From Huiozyma naganishii CBS 8797 (Eukaryota; Ascomycota; Saccharomycetes; Saccharomycetales; Saccharomycetaceae): a stretch of 64,000 bases of DNA. The stretch spans positions 819,604 to 883,603 of the forward strand of contig NC_035922.1 in assembly GCF_000348985.1 (NCBI RefSeq). The letters run 5' to 3'. This document shows, one piece after another, positions 47,436 through 57,161 of the stretch. A model generated the notes under the pieces. It had not been told where the DNA came from, ran no database searches, and worked only from the letters and a program-made list of their open reading frames with translations. Within the stretch, counting starts at the first letter, position 1. Each line of letters starts with the position of its first letter. The translations under genes were made by a program, and so were the position numbers.

Positions 47436-48264
47436 CTATCCCCCATTTTTCTTGAGACAGAAGTTATCTATATTTTGGAAAATATATGGAAGATCATTTA
47501 TTGGAAGGTAAAACCATTCAAGATGTTTTTTTGTTCCACTGGGATTGCAACCAGAACAGTGTACAATTCCCTTACCGTATTTCTTCCAAAGAGAGGTATG
47601 TATACTGTGTTCAATATGTTGTAATGCAACTGAACCGCTCCCATCGATATAGAACCCCCCGTTTTGGTACGTGCGCAAAACCAAGCCTTTAGGTTCTCTC
47701 GCCTTCTCACTGGCAATGGAATTCTCCTTCTTGCCTTCTCCACTAAGAGAAAATCGTTTCATCCACCTAGTTAACATAGTGACATCCGATTCGTTAGTTG
47801 ACGTGTATGTTTCGGTCAGTTTAGCAATCGCCTGTGGTGTCAAATTAAGAAGTTCGTGATTACACAAGTTTCTCCACTCGTCCAACCTCAATTGCACATT
47901 GCGTTTTGTAGTCATTCCAATCTTGCAGAGCAAGTATCCGTTGTTGTCCCATTTCTCTTTCCCAACAACGGAAACAGCTTTGCCTGTCTTCTTCACCACC
48001 GAATTGTCAAGTTGCAACCAGTTAACTTTCTCCAGGTCATGGTGAACCAGCGCCTCATAGAGTAGTTTGTATGTGTAAATATAAATGAAGCCTGGCCCCT
48101 TTGATGCTGAGTATTGGAATGTCGATGCGTCCGGCGCAGTTGAAGACTGATTTTTATGGTACCAACAATGCGATTGTTCCGGTGGTAATAGAATTTTGCA
48201 GGGCAAACCTTTACTAGTGATGCCTAAGACACTTGTGTTTGCTTTGCTGTGTGCTGGTAGACAT
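47436..48264 (-). CDS. T5orf172/DUF1766-type GIY-YIG protein, probable +1 frameshift gene
   Basis: The main frame (47436-48224) has no ATG before its domain; the stop upstream in that frame overlaps the only good ATG. That ATG (48264) opens a 13-codon frame, MSTSTQQSKHKCL, ending at CTT-AGG-C (48222-48228) just before tandem TAG TAA stops. A +1 shift there gives a 275-residue product continuing GITSKGLPCK. The junction restores a Cys/His motif (C12, C22, C33, H36). Downstream are GIY-YIG-like elements: GFIYIYT (58-64), KIGMTT (from about 114), R126 and EHSIHTSLWKKYG, then CSGC and HLEWFYLP. This resembles the T5orf172 (DUF1766) family, known from S. pombe mug113 and filamentous fungi. Function unknown; nuclease ancestry is inferred. 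A base-call error cannot be excluded. Confidence 0.75.
48222..48228 (-). promoter_or_regulatory. CTT-AGG-C +1 ribosomal frameshift heptamer
   Basis: On the minus strand the zero frame reads TGT CTT AGG CAT CAC TAG TAA. CUU-AGG-C is the exact Ty1/Ty2/Ty4 and ABP140 +1 frameshift signal: peptidyl-tRNA-Leu slips from CUU to UUA while the AGG codon waits for a scarce tRNA-Arg. Skipping the A joins the frames as Cys-Leu-Gly-Ile-Thr. Confidence 0.7.
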
Positions 48265-48691
48265 TACGATGACAATTAAGGTGTTTGATCGGTTGTGCTT
48301 ACGGTTGTGAGCTGATCAAAGTACAGTAGCGGAATGTCCATTTTTTTCTTTTCTCTTTTCACTATATATGGACGCTTTGAGCTTGCACCTGGATCTGCAC
48401 AAAATCGAATGTCTGCCTTCTGGTTGAGCACATTCTTTAAAATGGTTTACGAACAGTTGAGTCCTGTCTTTGTATTTTTCGCCAACTGTTTGCTCTTCGA
48501 GTTGCAAAAAATCCGTTTCCCTGATGCCCGACAAAAGGGGGAGAGACAACCTTGCACCGTTTAACCCGAAAAGATTATATAAATACGACGAGATGTTCAA
48601 CAATATAAGTCTTACTTTGAAATGTAGTGTCAATTGTGGTTTGTAGACTTGTAGAGAAGCAGACTCCGAATCCTACCACAAGAAACACATA
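48265..48691. other. Divergent spacer between the T5orf172-type gene and YDL086W-like gene
   Basis: 427 bases without a supported gene. A TATA element (TATATAAA, 48576-48583) lies about 110 bases upstream of the YDL086W-like ATG. A short open frame at 48334-48564 has no recognisable features. Confidence 0.5.
48576..48583 (+). promoter_or_regulatory. TATA element upstream of the YDL086W-like gene
   Basis: TATATAAA matches TATAWAWR at about 110 bases before the ATG at 48692. Function inferred. Confidence 0.5.
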
Positions 48692-49516
48692 ATGTTGATT
48701 GAAGAGACCTTTGAAGACGTTCCAACTTCGTGTGGGCAGACCCCTATGCGTTGTTACATCTTCACGCCAAAAGTTGCCAATTACCCACAGGCTAAGTTCC
48801 CAGGTGTCATCGTCTACAGTGAAATCTACCAGGTGACTGGTCCCGTGCGTCGTTTTGCGCAAAGAATTGCGTCTCAAGGGTACGTTGTAATTGCGCCAGC
48901 TATCTACCACAACTTTGTTGGTCCCGAGGCCATGCCCTACGATGTGAAGGGCACTGATGACGGGAACCAGTACAAGATTGAAAAGTCATTGTCCTCGTAT
49001 GACGAGGACAACAAGCTGTGCTGCGACCTGTTGTACAGGCTGCCCCAGTTTGACGGGGCCAGGATCGGTGTCACTGGGATGTGTCTAGGTGGACATCTGG
49101 CGTTCAGGGCCCTTTTGGACAAGAGAATTAGCTGCGCTACATGTTTTTTCCCCACTGATATCCACTCCAAGACACTAGGTCTCGGGAAAAACGATGACTC
49201 CTTAGAGCGTGTTTCCAAGGAACTAACCAGAGACCAAGAAATGATACTGATTTTTGGTACTTTGGACACCCACGTTCCACCAGAGGGTAGAGATTTGATC
49301 AGAAAGACTTTAAGGGACAACAACTGTCGTGTCACCTTCCTCGAGGTCCTGGAGGCCCAGCACGCCTTCATCAGAGACGAATCGAGTAAGGGAAGATACG
49401 ACGCTGCCATCACCGAGGGCTGCCTAGGTCTAATGCTGGAACAGTTCAACAGATCGCTGAAGACCACTCTGGGGCCATTTGTGGACAACACCAAGCCTTC
49501 AGTACATGTCTGTTAG
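48692..49516 (+). CDS. Dienelactone hydrolase-family protein (YDL086W-like)
   Basis: A 274-residue alpha/beta-hydrolase, the same length as S. cerevisiae YDL086W (273). The dienelactone-hydrolase catalytic triad is visible: Cys in GMCLGGH, Asp in [10 protein letters not shown] and His in [10 protein letters not shown]. The family includes bacterial carboxymethylenebutenolidases; the physiological substrate in yeasts is unknown. Codon choice looks like that of a well-expressed gene. It lies upstream of NDE, as YDL086W lies before YDL085W. Confidence 0.92.
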   Translation: MLIEETFEDVPTSCGQTPMRCYIFTPKVANYPQAKFPGVIVYSEIYQVTGPVRRFAQRIASQGYVVIAPAIYHNFVGPEAMPYDVKGTDDGNQYKIEKSLSSYDEDNKLCCDLLYRLPQFDGARIGVTGMCLGGHLAFRALLDKRISCATCFFPTDIHSKTLGLGKNDDSLERVSKELTRDQEMILIFGTLDTHVPPEGRDLIRKTLRDNNCRVTFLEVLEAQHAFIRDESSKGRYDAAITEGCLGLMLEQFNRSLKTTLGPFVDNTKPSVHVC

Positions 49517-49879
49517 ACAGTAAACGGTCCGACACCCAACTGTATCGTACGTACTTATATGTCATACGTACTGTTTCTCTACTGAGTTGGAATACTGATA
49601 CATGTTCCTTTTTTTATGACATTTAGATAGCGCCGCACTTTTTATGTGTCATCGCCGCGGGTGGAGGGGTGCGACAACTATAAAAGAAGGACAGTTTCGA
49701 GCAGCCCTTCGAGAAGTATTTGCTTCCGGTTTACCGTCTTTTCGTGTGGGGCAAAGTGTAGAAGCTTTGTATATTTAGTTATAAAGACGTTAAACGGGCA
49801 CGACTTTTAAGGGTTTACGAGCCTTTTTCAGTGACGGTTCTCCATTTTGCTGTATCCCATTCTCCCTTTAGTAACTCTG
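49517..49879. other. NDE promoter region
   Basis: 363 bases without a supported gene. A TATA element (TATAAAAG, 49679-49686) lies 200 bases upstream of the ATG. It is preceded by a GC-rich patch with GGAGGGGTG, which resembles a Mig1 or stress element. An in-frame TTG at 49847 extends the NDE frame, but I do not use it. Confidence 0.5.
49679..49686 (+). promoter_or_regulatory. TATA element upstream of NDE
   Basis: TATAAAAG, a strong TATAWAWR match, about 200 bases upstream of the ATG at 49880. Confidence 0.5.
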
Positions 49880-51574
49880 ATGTGGAAAACTCCAAGTTGC
49901 AAGTTGTCCACTCACCTTGGTGTTAGGGTTTGTGAACGGCAGTTTAGTGTATTCAGTTTTGTGAAACAGAGGTCTAACTTACCAGAAATTAAGCCAGAGA
50001 CTAAAGTTACAAAGATGCCCTCCCGTTTTGGTAAATACACTCGTACCGGGTTCCGGTATGCCCTGTACGCTACATTAGGTGCTACGGTATTTTTTTCGTA
50101 CAGTCTTTACAGGGAACTGCACCCCAGTAAGCGAATTCCGCAAACCCCAACATTCCCGAATGGACAACCGAAGAAAACTTTGGTTGTTTTGGGCACGGGT
50201 TGGGGGGCTGTCTCTCTGTTGCAAAGTTTGGATACCACCATGTACAATGTTGTCGTGATATCCCCCAGAAATTATTTCCTGTTCACTCCATTGCTGACCT
50301 CCACACCCATGGGCACAGTCAACTTGAAATCCATTGTGGAGCCGATAAGGGCAATCCTTGGACGGAGTAAAGGTGACGTGAAATTTTACGAAGCTCAAGC
50401 TATCGACGTGGACCCAGCGCAAAAGAAAATACTGGTGAGATCTGCCGTTGGAGATAAAAATAATAATGGGAATGAATCCATCAGTGGTGATCTCAAGTTG
50501 CCCGACCATGGTGTCAAAAATATTTCATATGATTATTTGGTCGTGAGTGTTGGAGCCGAGTCTACTACATTCAACATCCCGGGTGTTCAAGAGAATGCAT
50601 ATTTCATGAAAGAGGTTACAGATGCAGAGAGAGTCAGAGCACGAATTTTGGATAATATTGAAAAGGCCTCCTTCCTGCCCGTGGGTGATACTAGAAGAAA
50701 ACAGTTACTTAATTTTCTGGTAGTTGGTGGAGGCCCAACAGGTGTGGAGTTTGCTGCTGAGTTGCAGGATTTCGTCAAGCAAGATTTAAAGAAGTGGCTA
50801 CCTGAGCTGTCCAAAGAAGTCAAAATCTCCTTGGTAGAGGCTTTGCCCTCCATTTTGAATATGTTTGATCAGTCCTTGATTGACTATACCCAAACGCTTC
50901 TCAAACATGAGAATATTGACCTAAAGCTAAACACAATGGTGAAAAAGGTGACCAAAAACTCCATCGTCGCAAGCAACGAGGGTAAAGAGGTTGAAATTCC
51001 GTATGGGTTACTGGTGTGGTCAACTGGTAATAAGCCAAGAGTCCTGACGCAGAAAATCATGTCAAAATTAGAAGAGCAGACAGATAGACGTGGACTTTTG
51101 ATCAATGATAATCTGCAGTTGCTGGGTGCAGAGGACTCCATATATGCGCTCGGTGATTGTACTTTTCATCCAGGATTCGTGCCAACAGCGCAGGTAGCAT
51201 ATCAGGAAGGTCGATATTTGGCCAAAACTTTAGAAGCCTTGTTTAAAGTTGAACAAATCAAATGGGAACTCGACAACAACCAGGAGCTGCCCACAAAAAA
51301 GATCGTTCGTCTACAAAAAGAGTTGAGTAAGCATGAATCAAGCATCGTTGCCTTCCAGTACTCTCATATGGGGACTTTAGCGTACATCGGGTCAGAAAAG
51401 GCAATTGCCGACCTAAACATTGCTGGATCACAATACAAATTATCCGGAGGGCCTCTTTTATATTGGTTTTGGAAGTCAGTTTATCTGACAATGTGTATTT
51501 CTTTGAGAAATAGGGTCATGGTCACGGCAGACTGGATAAATGCTTACATCTTCGGAAGAGATTCATCAGTCTGA
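49880..51574 (+). CDS. NDE1: External mitochondrial NADH dehydrogenase (Nde1/Nde2)
   Basis: A 564-residue type II NADH:ubiquinone oxidoreductase. It oxidises cytosolic NADH on the outer face of the inner membrane and does not pump protons. Two Rossmann motifs are visible: VVLGTGWGAVSLL (FAD, about residue 100) and VVGGGPTGVEFAAEL (NADH, about 280). The conserved IGDCTF-like segment (LGDCTFHPG) and the C-terminal membrane-binding FLGRDSS-like end (IFGRDSSV) are present. The N-terminus is basic and hydroxylated (MWKTPSCKLSTHLGVRV), followed by a hydrophobic segment near residue 60. S. cerevisiae has NDE1 (YMR145C) and NDE2 (YDL085W) as duplicates; I cannot tell which copy this is, so the symbol is provisional. 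Confidence 0.92.
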   Translation: MWKTPSCKLSTHLGVRVCERQFSVFSFVKQRSNLPEIKPETKVTKMPSRFGKYTRTGFRYALYATLGATVFFSYSLYRELHPSKRIPQTPTFPNGQPKKTLVVLGTGWGAVSLLQSLDTTMYNVVVISPRNYFLFTPLLTSTPMGTVNLKSIVEPIRAILGRSKGDVKFYEAQAIDVDPAQKKILVRSAVGDKNNNGNESISGDLKLPDHGVKNISYDYLVVSVGAESTTFNIPGVQENAYFMKEVTDAERVRARILDNIEKASFLPVGDTRRKQLLNFLVVGGGPTGVEFAAELQDFVKQDLKKWLPELSKEVKISLVEALPSILNMFDQSLIDYTQTLLKHENIDLKLNTMVKKVTKNSIVASNEGKEVEIPYGLLVWSTGNKPRVLTQKIMSKLEEQTDRRGLLINDNLQLLGAEDSIYALGDCTFHPGFVPTAQVAYQEGRYLAKTLEALFKVEQIKWELDNNQELPTKKIVRLQKELSKHESSIVAFQYSHMGTLAYIGSEKAIADLNIAGSQYKLSGGPLLYWFWKSVYLTMCISLRNRVMVTADWINAYIFGRDSSV

Positions 51575-52019
51575 ACAGCGCAGCTCTAATGTTGTTGTTT
51601 TTCTTTTTTATCCTATATCTCAACTAATATTCGTATACTCGCTCAGTGCGTCAAAAACAGCGTTAATATATTATTTTGCTTAAGTTCTCTTAAATGGTTC
51701 TGTTGTATGTTCCTGATTCGTATGAAGAATATACAAAAAAAAAATTCTCTTCAATATATATATCTATTGCACCTCAATCTAGAGGAATTTCAATTCGCCA
51801 TTGTCGTTCCAATTGATTACTTATTCGCCACCTATTCATTACCAGGCAATTCAGCACTTGCCCTTTCCAAATTGCCATTTTTCTTACTTTTCTCGATACA
51901 GTGTCTTGAGGTGTGCCTTTATTATAAAATTTTTTTCGTCTGAAACGTCCAACTGAGTGGAGTACTAGAATAACGAAGCTGAATACTACGGCAAAACTAT
52001 GGTTTTATAGTTTATACTA
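51575..52019. other. Spacer between NDE and the HTH gene
   Basis: 445 AT-rich bases between two + strand genes, with no supported gene. Contains an A9 run at about 51735. No repeats, tRNA or LTR ends seen. Confidence 0.5.
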
Positions 52020-53960
52020 ATGATGACGGGAAATGGACTACATGGCACGTTGAATTATACACCAGAGTACCCCAGAGTATCAACCATTTTAAGCGTGGCT
52101 ACCGCACCCGACAAACTTGCAGATGATGTCATGGAATCACATCTGCCGAAGAGTAAGCCATACTTTCATGCAGCATCGCCTAGTATGAATAATACCGTTA
52201 ATACTACTACAGGCTCTCTGGAAAGCTCTAATGTTGTTAAGTCAGAGCCGCTTATTGAGGCGGGCATGATATCAGCATTTCTTAAAGATGCAACTAACCA
52301 CGGAAATGGGCACGTCACAATCCAGCAGATATGGGAAGATGGATTTGCAGAACCCATATCTGAAGATAGAGAGCATCGGATTCAGCAGGCTGTAACGTTT
52401 ATGAAGGCAGCTGACATGGCACATTCTATGAATGCTGGAGCCACGAAGTATTCTATCAGACAGGTGGCGCAGCATTTTAAGGTGCCCAAGTCAACATTAT
52501 ATGATAGATTACGCCTGAAACAGAGTGTTTCGGTGGCTGATAAGGACTTTTCAGGAAATATGGATTCTAGTCCGGCTTCTACAGAGGTTAACAACGATTC
52601 TCACGAGGGACCCACCAATAAAATACAACATGATGTTTTAATCAGTAAGAACATTCTTCCTTTCACAACAGGATCTGTCGCTCAACCCCAGAGCAACAAT
52701 TATATAAAGCATGAAAACCAAATGAAAATGAGCGTGAACGAGGAACTGAGAATGTTATCACAAATCAAAGAACTAAGCTATACGTACGGGAATTTGTTTG
52801 GTAGGAAACAAATTCTTGAACACATTAACGAGGAAACTGGTGGAAAGCTCGATCTAGGATCAAGTTGGCTGAAAAGTTTCCTTCAGCGGCACAGTGGAGT
52901 AGTCCTCTATGGTCCGCCAGAGGGGTTCTGTAAGATCAAAGTCAGCTCCCTGCATATGGCAAAAAATAACTACAACCTTCTTTGCAAGTGTTTTGTCAAG
53001 CAAGTTCAGTTCCTTTCAGAGACGAGTTGGAGGGGTAGGAATATATATTATATTGCTAGATCTTCTCTCCATGATCGAGGCCAAAGTAGTGTGTTTTCCT
53101 GTTTCGAGTTGTCGTTGGTAAATCATTCTTTTAAACTGGTCACCACTCCAAAAGTTTTGTTATTCCAAGACTACAGGGGAAGAAAACTGAAAAATGCAAA
53201 TGATAGTGAACCGGTCTCCCCGATAATAAATGGAAAGTTCAGTGGTGATGAAGTGCAGAATCAATTGTGCGATACACTCTTGAAGTGCATCTCAGCTTGT
53301 ATACAACGGGAATACAGCGTATCTGCTGCTACTGATGGGGAAGAGCAAACTAAAACCTATCATTTGTTGAAGGTTTTGTACGAACAGTTTCATTGGGATA
53401 TTACAACCTGCAAAGAAATTTCAAAGACTGCAACGTTCATGTCTGCACCTTGGCAATCTCAAATTTTGGGTGGTTTGGCTGTGGAAGCTGTCGAAAATGA
53501 ACTCCAAGAGAAAGTACAAACACTAAGCGGTGGTTCAACCGATACAGGTATACTTCAGTTTGAGATAAAAGACAATATAAATAAGATAACTTTGGCCAAG
53601 ATTGCTAAACTATTTGTGGGTCTGTTCGAACTTCCCCTCGGGAGGCCTGAAGAGAATGTCTCCATTTCGCTGGGCGGCAGCACAGTTAGCAAAGTTGAAC
53701 AAAAAGCAGACCCCGTGGAGAAAAGCGGGAAACCACCGAACGTCATATCCATGAGTCGATATGACTTTTTGCAAGGGGATCCAATTGCTATTCCAAATGA
53801 GGTCTCTTCGCTGGATGTGCTTCAGTCACAGCTGTCTGAGATATCAGAATTGATAGAAGAAAACGAGTCGCGGTTTTATACTAACATTCAACACGGATCC
53901 ACCAGAGAATTACTTCGGCTACTTTTAAATAGAGTCAAGCGGTTGGCTCAAGGACCGTGA
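52020..53960 (+). CDS. psq/CENP-B-type helix-turn-helix protein
   Basis: A 646-residue protein. Residues about 120-168 form a pipsqueak-type helix-turn-helix (YSIRQVAQHFKVPKSTLYDRL). Residues about 238-297 look like a second CENP-B/Tc5-type HTH (FGRKQILEHINEETGG, then SSWLKSFLQRHSG). This tandem HTH layout is that of pogo-type transposases and proteins derived from them such as CENP-B, S. pombe Abp1 and yeast Pdc2. I see no clear DDE/DDD catalytic core afterwards, so it is probably a domesticated DNA-binding protein or regulator; this is inference. S. cerevisiae has no gene between NDE2 and SUB2. Two ATGs begin the frame; I use the first. Confidence 0.7.
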   Translation: MMTGNGLHGTLNYTPEYPRVSTILSVATAPDKLADDVMESHLPKSKPYFHAASPSMNNTVNTTTGSLESSNVVKSEPLIEAGMISAFLKDATNHGNGHVTIQQIWEDGFAEPISEDREHRIQQAVTFMKAADMAHSMNAGATKYSIRQVAQHFKVPKSTLYDRLRLKQSVSVADKDFSGNMDSSPASTEVNNDSHEGPTNKIQHDVLISKNILPFTTGSVAQPQSNNYIKHENQMKMSVNEELRMLSQIKELSYTYGNLFGRKQILEHINEETGGKLDLGSSWLKSFLQRHSGVVLYGPPEGFCKIKVSSLHMAKNNYNLLCKCFVKQVQFLSETSWRGRNIYYIARSSLHDRGQSSVFSCFELSLVNHSFKLVTTPKVLLFQDYRGRKLKNANDSEPVSPIINGKFSGDEVQNQLCDTLLKCISACIQREYSVSAATDGEEQTKTYHLLKVLYEQFHWDITTCKEISKTATFMSAPWQSQILGGLAVEAVENELQEKVQTLSGGSTDTGILQFEIKDNINKITLAKIAKLFVGLFELPLGRPEENVSISLGGSTVSKVEQKADPVEKSGKPPNVISMSRYDFLQGDPIAIPNEVSSLDVLQSQLSEISELIEENESRFYTNIQHGSTRELLRLLLNRVKRLAQGP

Positions 53961-54353
53961 TGCCACCACAAGCGCCGCCTCCGTCTCTGTCCCTGTCCCA
54001 TGTTCCATGTCCGATATCGTTACCCGAAGCTGTCCGTGTGTCGTGACACAAATTCGACGTGTCCGAGAAAAAAAAAAGATGAAAAAACTGCAAAAAGGCG
54101 TTGTTGTCCATTAGAGTTACTAGAGTACGTCTCAATTGACAATAACAAAGGCGTTGTTCCAGCTTTAATAGTTCGAGGAGAGGTAATTTCAAGTGCATTT
54201 AGGTTTGCATTATTTACCACTGTTGACATAGAAAAGAAAGGTATTATTTACGTCCCTTTCCATTTTTCTTGTCCATTTCCCGAGTTTTTATTTGGCCTCT
54301 TTGAAAAGTTTCTTCTTTAGCACTTCAGTTCAAGTCTAACACACTCCAGAACA
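53961..54353. other. SUB2 promoter region
   Basis: 393 bases without a supported gene. A Reb1-type TTACCCG core is at 54020-54026, about 330 bases before the SUB2 ATG. A 106-codon open frame at 54000-54320 ends just before SUB2, has no known features and is probably chance. Confidence 0.5.
54020..54026 (+). promoter_or_regulatory. Reb1-type site upstream of SUB2
   Basis: TTACCCG core about 330 bases upstream of SUB2 and directly after the HTH gene's stop. It could act as a promoter boundary or as a Reb1 roadblock terminator for the upstream gene. Confidence 0.4.
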
Positions 54354-55703
54354 ATGTCCCACGAAGGTGAAGAAGATTTGTTAGAGTACTCTGACAACGA
54401 GCAAGAGATCCAGGTCGATGCCAACAAAGCCGCCGAGACTACCGCTACTACTACAGCTACAGGCGGTGAGGGTGAGGAGGCCAATGGCGAGGCTGCTGGT
54501 ACCACTGACGGTGACAAGAAAGGTTCCTACGTCGGTATTCACTCTACTGGTTTCAAGGATTTTTTGTTGAAACCTGAATTATCCAGGGCCATCATTGACT
54601 GTGGTTTCGAGCATCCATCTGAAGTCCAACAGCATACTATTCCTCAATCCATTCACGGTACCGATGTCTTGTGTCAAGCCAAATCTGGTTTGGGTAAAAC
54701 TGCCGTTTTTGTGCTGTCCACTTTGCAGCAACTAGATCCTATCCCAGGTGAAGTATCTGTTGTCGTCATTTGTAACGCTAGAGAACTGGCTTACCAAATC
54801 CGTAACGAGTACCTAAGATTCTCGAAATATATGCCAGACGTGAAGACTGCAGTCTTCTACGGTGGTACTCCAATTAACAAGGATGCCGAATTACTCAAGA
54901 ACAAGGAAACCTCTCCTCACATTGTTGTTGCCACTCCAGGTCGTTTGAAGGCTTTAGTTAGAGATAAGATGATTGACCTGTCCCATGTCAAGAACTTTGT
55001 TATTGATGAGTGTGACAAGGTGCTAGAAGAGTTGGACATGAGAAGAGATGTCCAAGACATTTTCAGGGCTACACCAAGAGATAAACAGGTAATGATGTTT
55101 TCTGCCACTTTGTCTCAAGAGATTAGACCAATCTGCAGGCGTTTCTTGCAGAACCCTCTAGAGATTTTCGTCGATGACGAGGCTAAGTTGACATTGCACG
55201 GGTTGCAGCAATACTATACCAAATTGGAGGAACGCGAAAAGAACCGGAAGCTAGCTCAATTGTTAGATGACTTGGAGTTCAACCAGGTTATCATCTTCGT
55301 CAAATCTACGAACAGGGCTAACGAACTAACCAAGCTTCTAAACGAGTCCAACTTCCCTGCCATCACTGTCCACGGTCATATGAAGCAGGAAGAGCGTATT
55401 GCTAGGTACAAAGCATTCAAAGACTTCGAAAAGAGAATCTGTGTATCCACTGATGTTTTCGGTAGAGGTATCGATATTGAACGTATCAACCTTGCCATCA
55501 ATTATGATCTTCCAAGCGAAGCTGATCAGTACTTGCATCGTGTCGGTAGAGCAGGTAGATTCGGTACCAAGGGTCTAGCCATTTCTTTCATTTCCTCTAA
55601 GGAAGATGAGGAAGTGTTGGCCAAGATTCAAGAACGTTTTGATGTTAAAATTACGGAATTCCCAGAAGAAGGTATTGACCCATCCACTTACTTAAATAAT
55701 TAG
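54354..55703 (+). CDS. SUB2: Sub2, DEAD-box ATPase of TREX
   Basis: A 449-residue UAP56-family helicase (S. cerevisiae 446). Motifs: Q-region around [10 protein letters not shown] (AKSGLGKT), Ib (TPGR), II (DECD, the family variant of DEAD), III (SAT), V ([10 protein letters not shown]) and VI (HRVGRAGR). Sub2 acts in spliceosome assembly and mRNA export with THO and Yra1. The N-terminal 60 residues are acidic with Thr/Ala/Gly runs. Codon use is biased toward major codons, as expected for an abundant protein. Matches YDL084W. Confidence 0.97.
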   Translation: MSHEGEEDLLEYSDNEQEIQVDANKAAETTATTTATGGEGEEANGEAAGTTDGDKKGSYVGIHSTGFKDFLLKPELSRAIIDCGFEHPSEVQQHTIPQSIHGTDVLCQAKSGLGKTAVFVLSTLQQLDPIPGEVSVVVICNARELAYQIRNEYLRFSKYMPDVKTAVFYGGTPINKDAELLKNKETSPHIVVATPGRLKALVRDKMIDLSHVKNFVIDECDKVLEELDMRRDVQDIFRATPRDKQVMMFSATLSQEIRPICRRFLQNPLEIFVDDEAKLTLHGLQQYYTKLEEREKNRKLAQLLDDLEFNQVIIFVKSTNRANELTKLLNESNFPAITVHGHMKQEERIARYKAFKDFEKRICVSTDVFGRGIDIERINLAINYDLPSEADQYLHRVGRAGRFGTKGLAISFISSKEDEEVLAKIQERFDVKITEFPEEGIDPSTYLNN

Positions 55704-56067
55704 TTTGTGTTCCATTAGCCAAGAATACTTAGTTGACAAATTGTACTTATTTTATCCGTTTTCCCTCCTTCTCAATTGCCTTTGCCTGATATCTGAATAA
55801 TCTATAACATCAACTAAAATATGTACTACTAAAATCCAACTCAGATAATGTTGAAGTTTTCACTTGAACATATTGCCCTCTCTTGCAACCTGCAGAAAGA
55901 ATATGGATGCTATGAATATGGTTTATCTTGTTAGCTTGTTACATTTAATTTTTTTCGATGATAAAGTGGTGGTTGTGATTTACGTAAGTATATATGCGCG
56001 TGTATTAATTTCTTTCTTTCCGTTGCATCACGGAATCCAAAAGGAAATATAAGTAAATCATCTTTAA
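55704..56067. other. Convergent 3' spacer SUB2/FDO1
   Basis: 364 AT-rich bases between two convergent genes. Only short open frames; no gene, repeat or RNA seen. Confidence 0.5.
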
Positions 56068-57161
56068 TCAATCTTTCACCGAACCATCAACGGTGTTGAA
56101 ACTTCTCAATCTGGGCAGTTTCGTGGATGATGTTCCAATGGGGAGTTTTTTGATTTCAGGTAAAATGGGAATAGTATTAAATCTTGGCAATGGGGTATTT
56201 TGAGTTACCGGCGTGTTAGTGTTATTATCATTATTGTTGTTGCTGTTGTTATTATTTGGGATGACACTACTGTTGTTGGTGGTTGCTGTTTTGATAAAGG
56301 ACGTTTCCGCATCAGTGGTGTCGTCTTCTAGTTTACTGCCAGATTGTAATATTGTTCTGTTAATGGAAGTGTCTCCGTTTCATCATTCAAAACTTGGCTC
56401 GCCAACGCCCCCAGAGTTCTCAGCATATTAGATCTTTGAAATCTGTTTGCGCTGGTATCTCCATGGGTGTCTGACGTCTCTGCCGTAGTCGTCGTTCGCA
56501 ATGATGATATTGTGGAATTGGAATATTCAAAAGAGGAACCATTATTGTGGTTAATTTCGGCCGCAGAAATATTCAACATCCTGGCTAGTTTGTTGATTTC
56601 TTTGTTTTTCTCAATGATCCTTTTCTTGTACTTCCTGATCTTTATATCCTTTGAGTTTAATCTTTCGTTCAGATTTTGTTTTGTCATTAGCAGTTGATTC
56701 TTCATTCGCTCCAATTCTTGTTTCTTCAAGTTTCTTTCCACATTGACTCTCAACTCATTATCGTTGTTAGCCGATGTTAGCATCATGTTTTTAAATTTAT
56801 ATTGTTGGAGCTGTCTTGATGCGAATTCCAATGAATAGACCAATGATTTTAGAACGGGCAAAACACCCATTTGATCAGGTATGTCAATTACTTGGGCAGC
56901 TGAAGAAATTTGATCTACCGTAGCTTTTTCAGACAAAGGGCGATCAGGTGGGGATAGCATACTGCCATGTAACCCTTGCAAATTCTCTGCAGGACTCTTC
57001 ACCTGTTCAGACGATAGTCTATGCAGAAGTTGCTTGGCGTTGAGTAAAACGTTTGACAGTTCCATATCTTCTTTGGTTTCGGCGACAACCATTTGGTTAT
57101 GAGTGGAAGGTAATGAAATTGGAGGGGTCAGTTCCCGGTCTAGCTTGGGCACTGCCTGCAT
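56068..57161 (-). CDS. FDO1: Fdo1-like coiled-coil protein, frame interrupted
   Basis: The first frame (56328-57161) encodes 277 residues. A coiled coil lies at about residues 120-195, rich in Lys/Glu/Asn, then Ser/Thr-rich sequence and NMLRTLGALASQVLND. It stops at a TAG. A second frame (-1 relative) opens in the same place and continues to a stop at 56068, with an Asn-rich tract and then a conserved-looking end (LPEIKKLPIGTSSTKLPRL). Joined, about 355 residues, close to S. cerevisiae Fdo1 (YMR144W, 342), a partner of Fkh1 in donor preference at mating-type switching. Orientation and place between NDE and RPS16 fit YMR144W. I see no slippery site, so sequencing error or mutation is likelier than programmed shifting. 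Confidence 0.68.

Noticed and set aside
48006..48206. Initiation of the T5orf172-type gene at the TTG at 48206
   Set aside because: It would remove the Cys/His motif and leaves the upstream conserved-looking frame unexplained; non-AUG initiation is rare in yeast and the frameshift model explains more.
54000..54320. 106-codon + strand frame just upstream of SUB2
   Set aside because: No recognisable domain, lies in the SUB2 promoter with a Reb1 site inside it, and composition is not protein-like.
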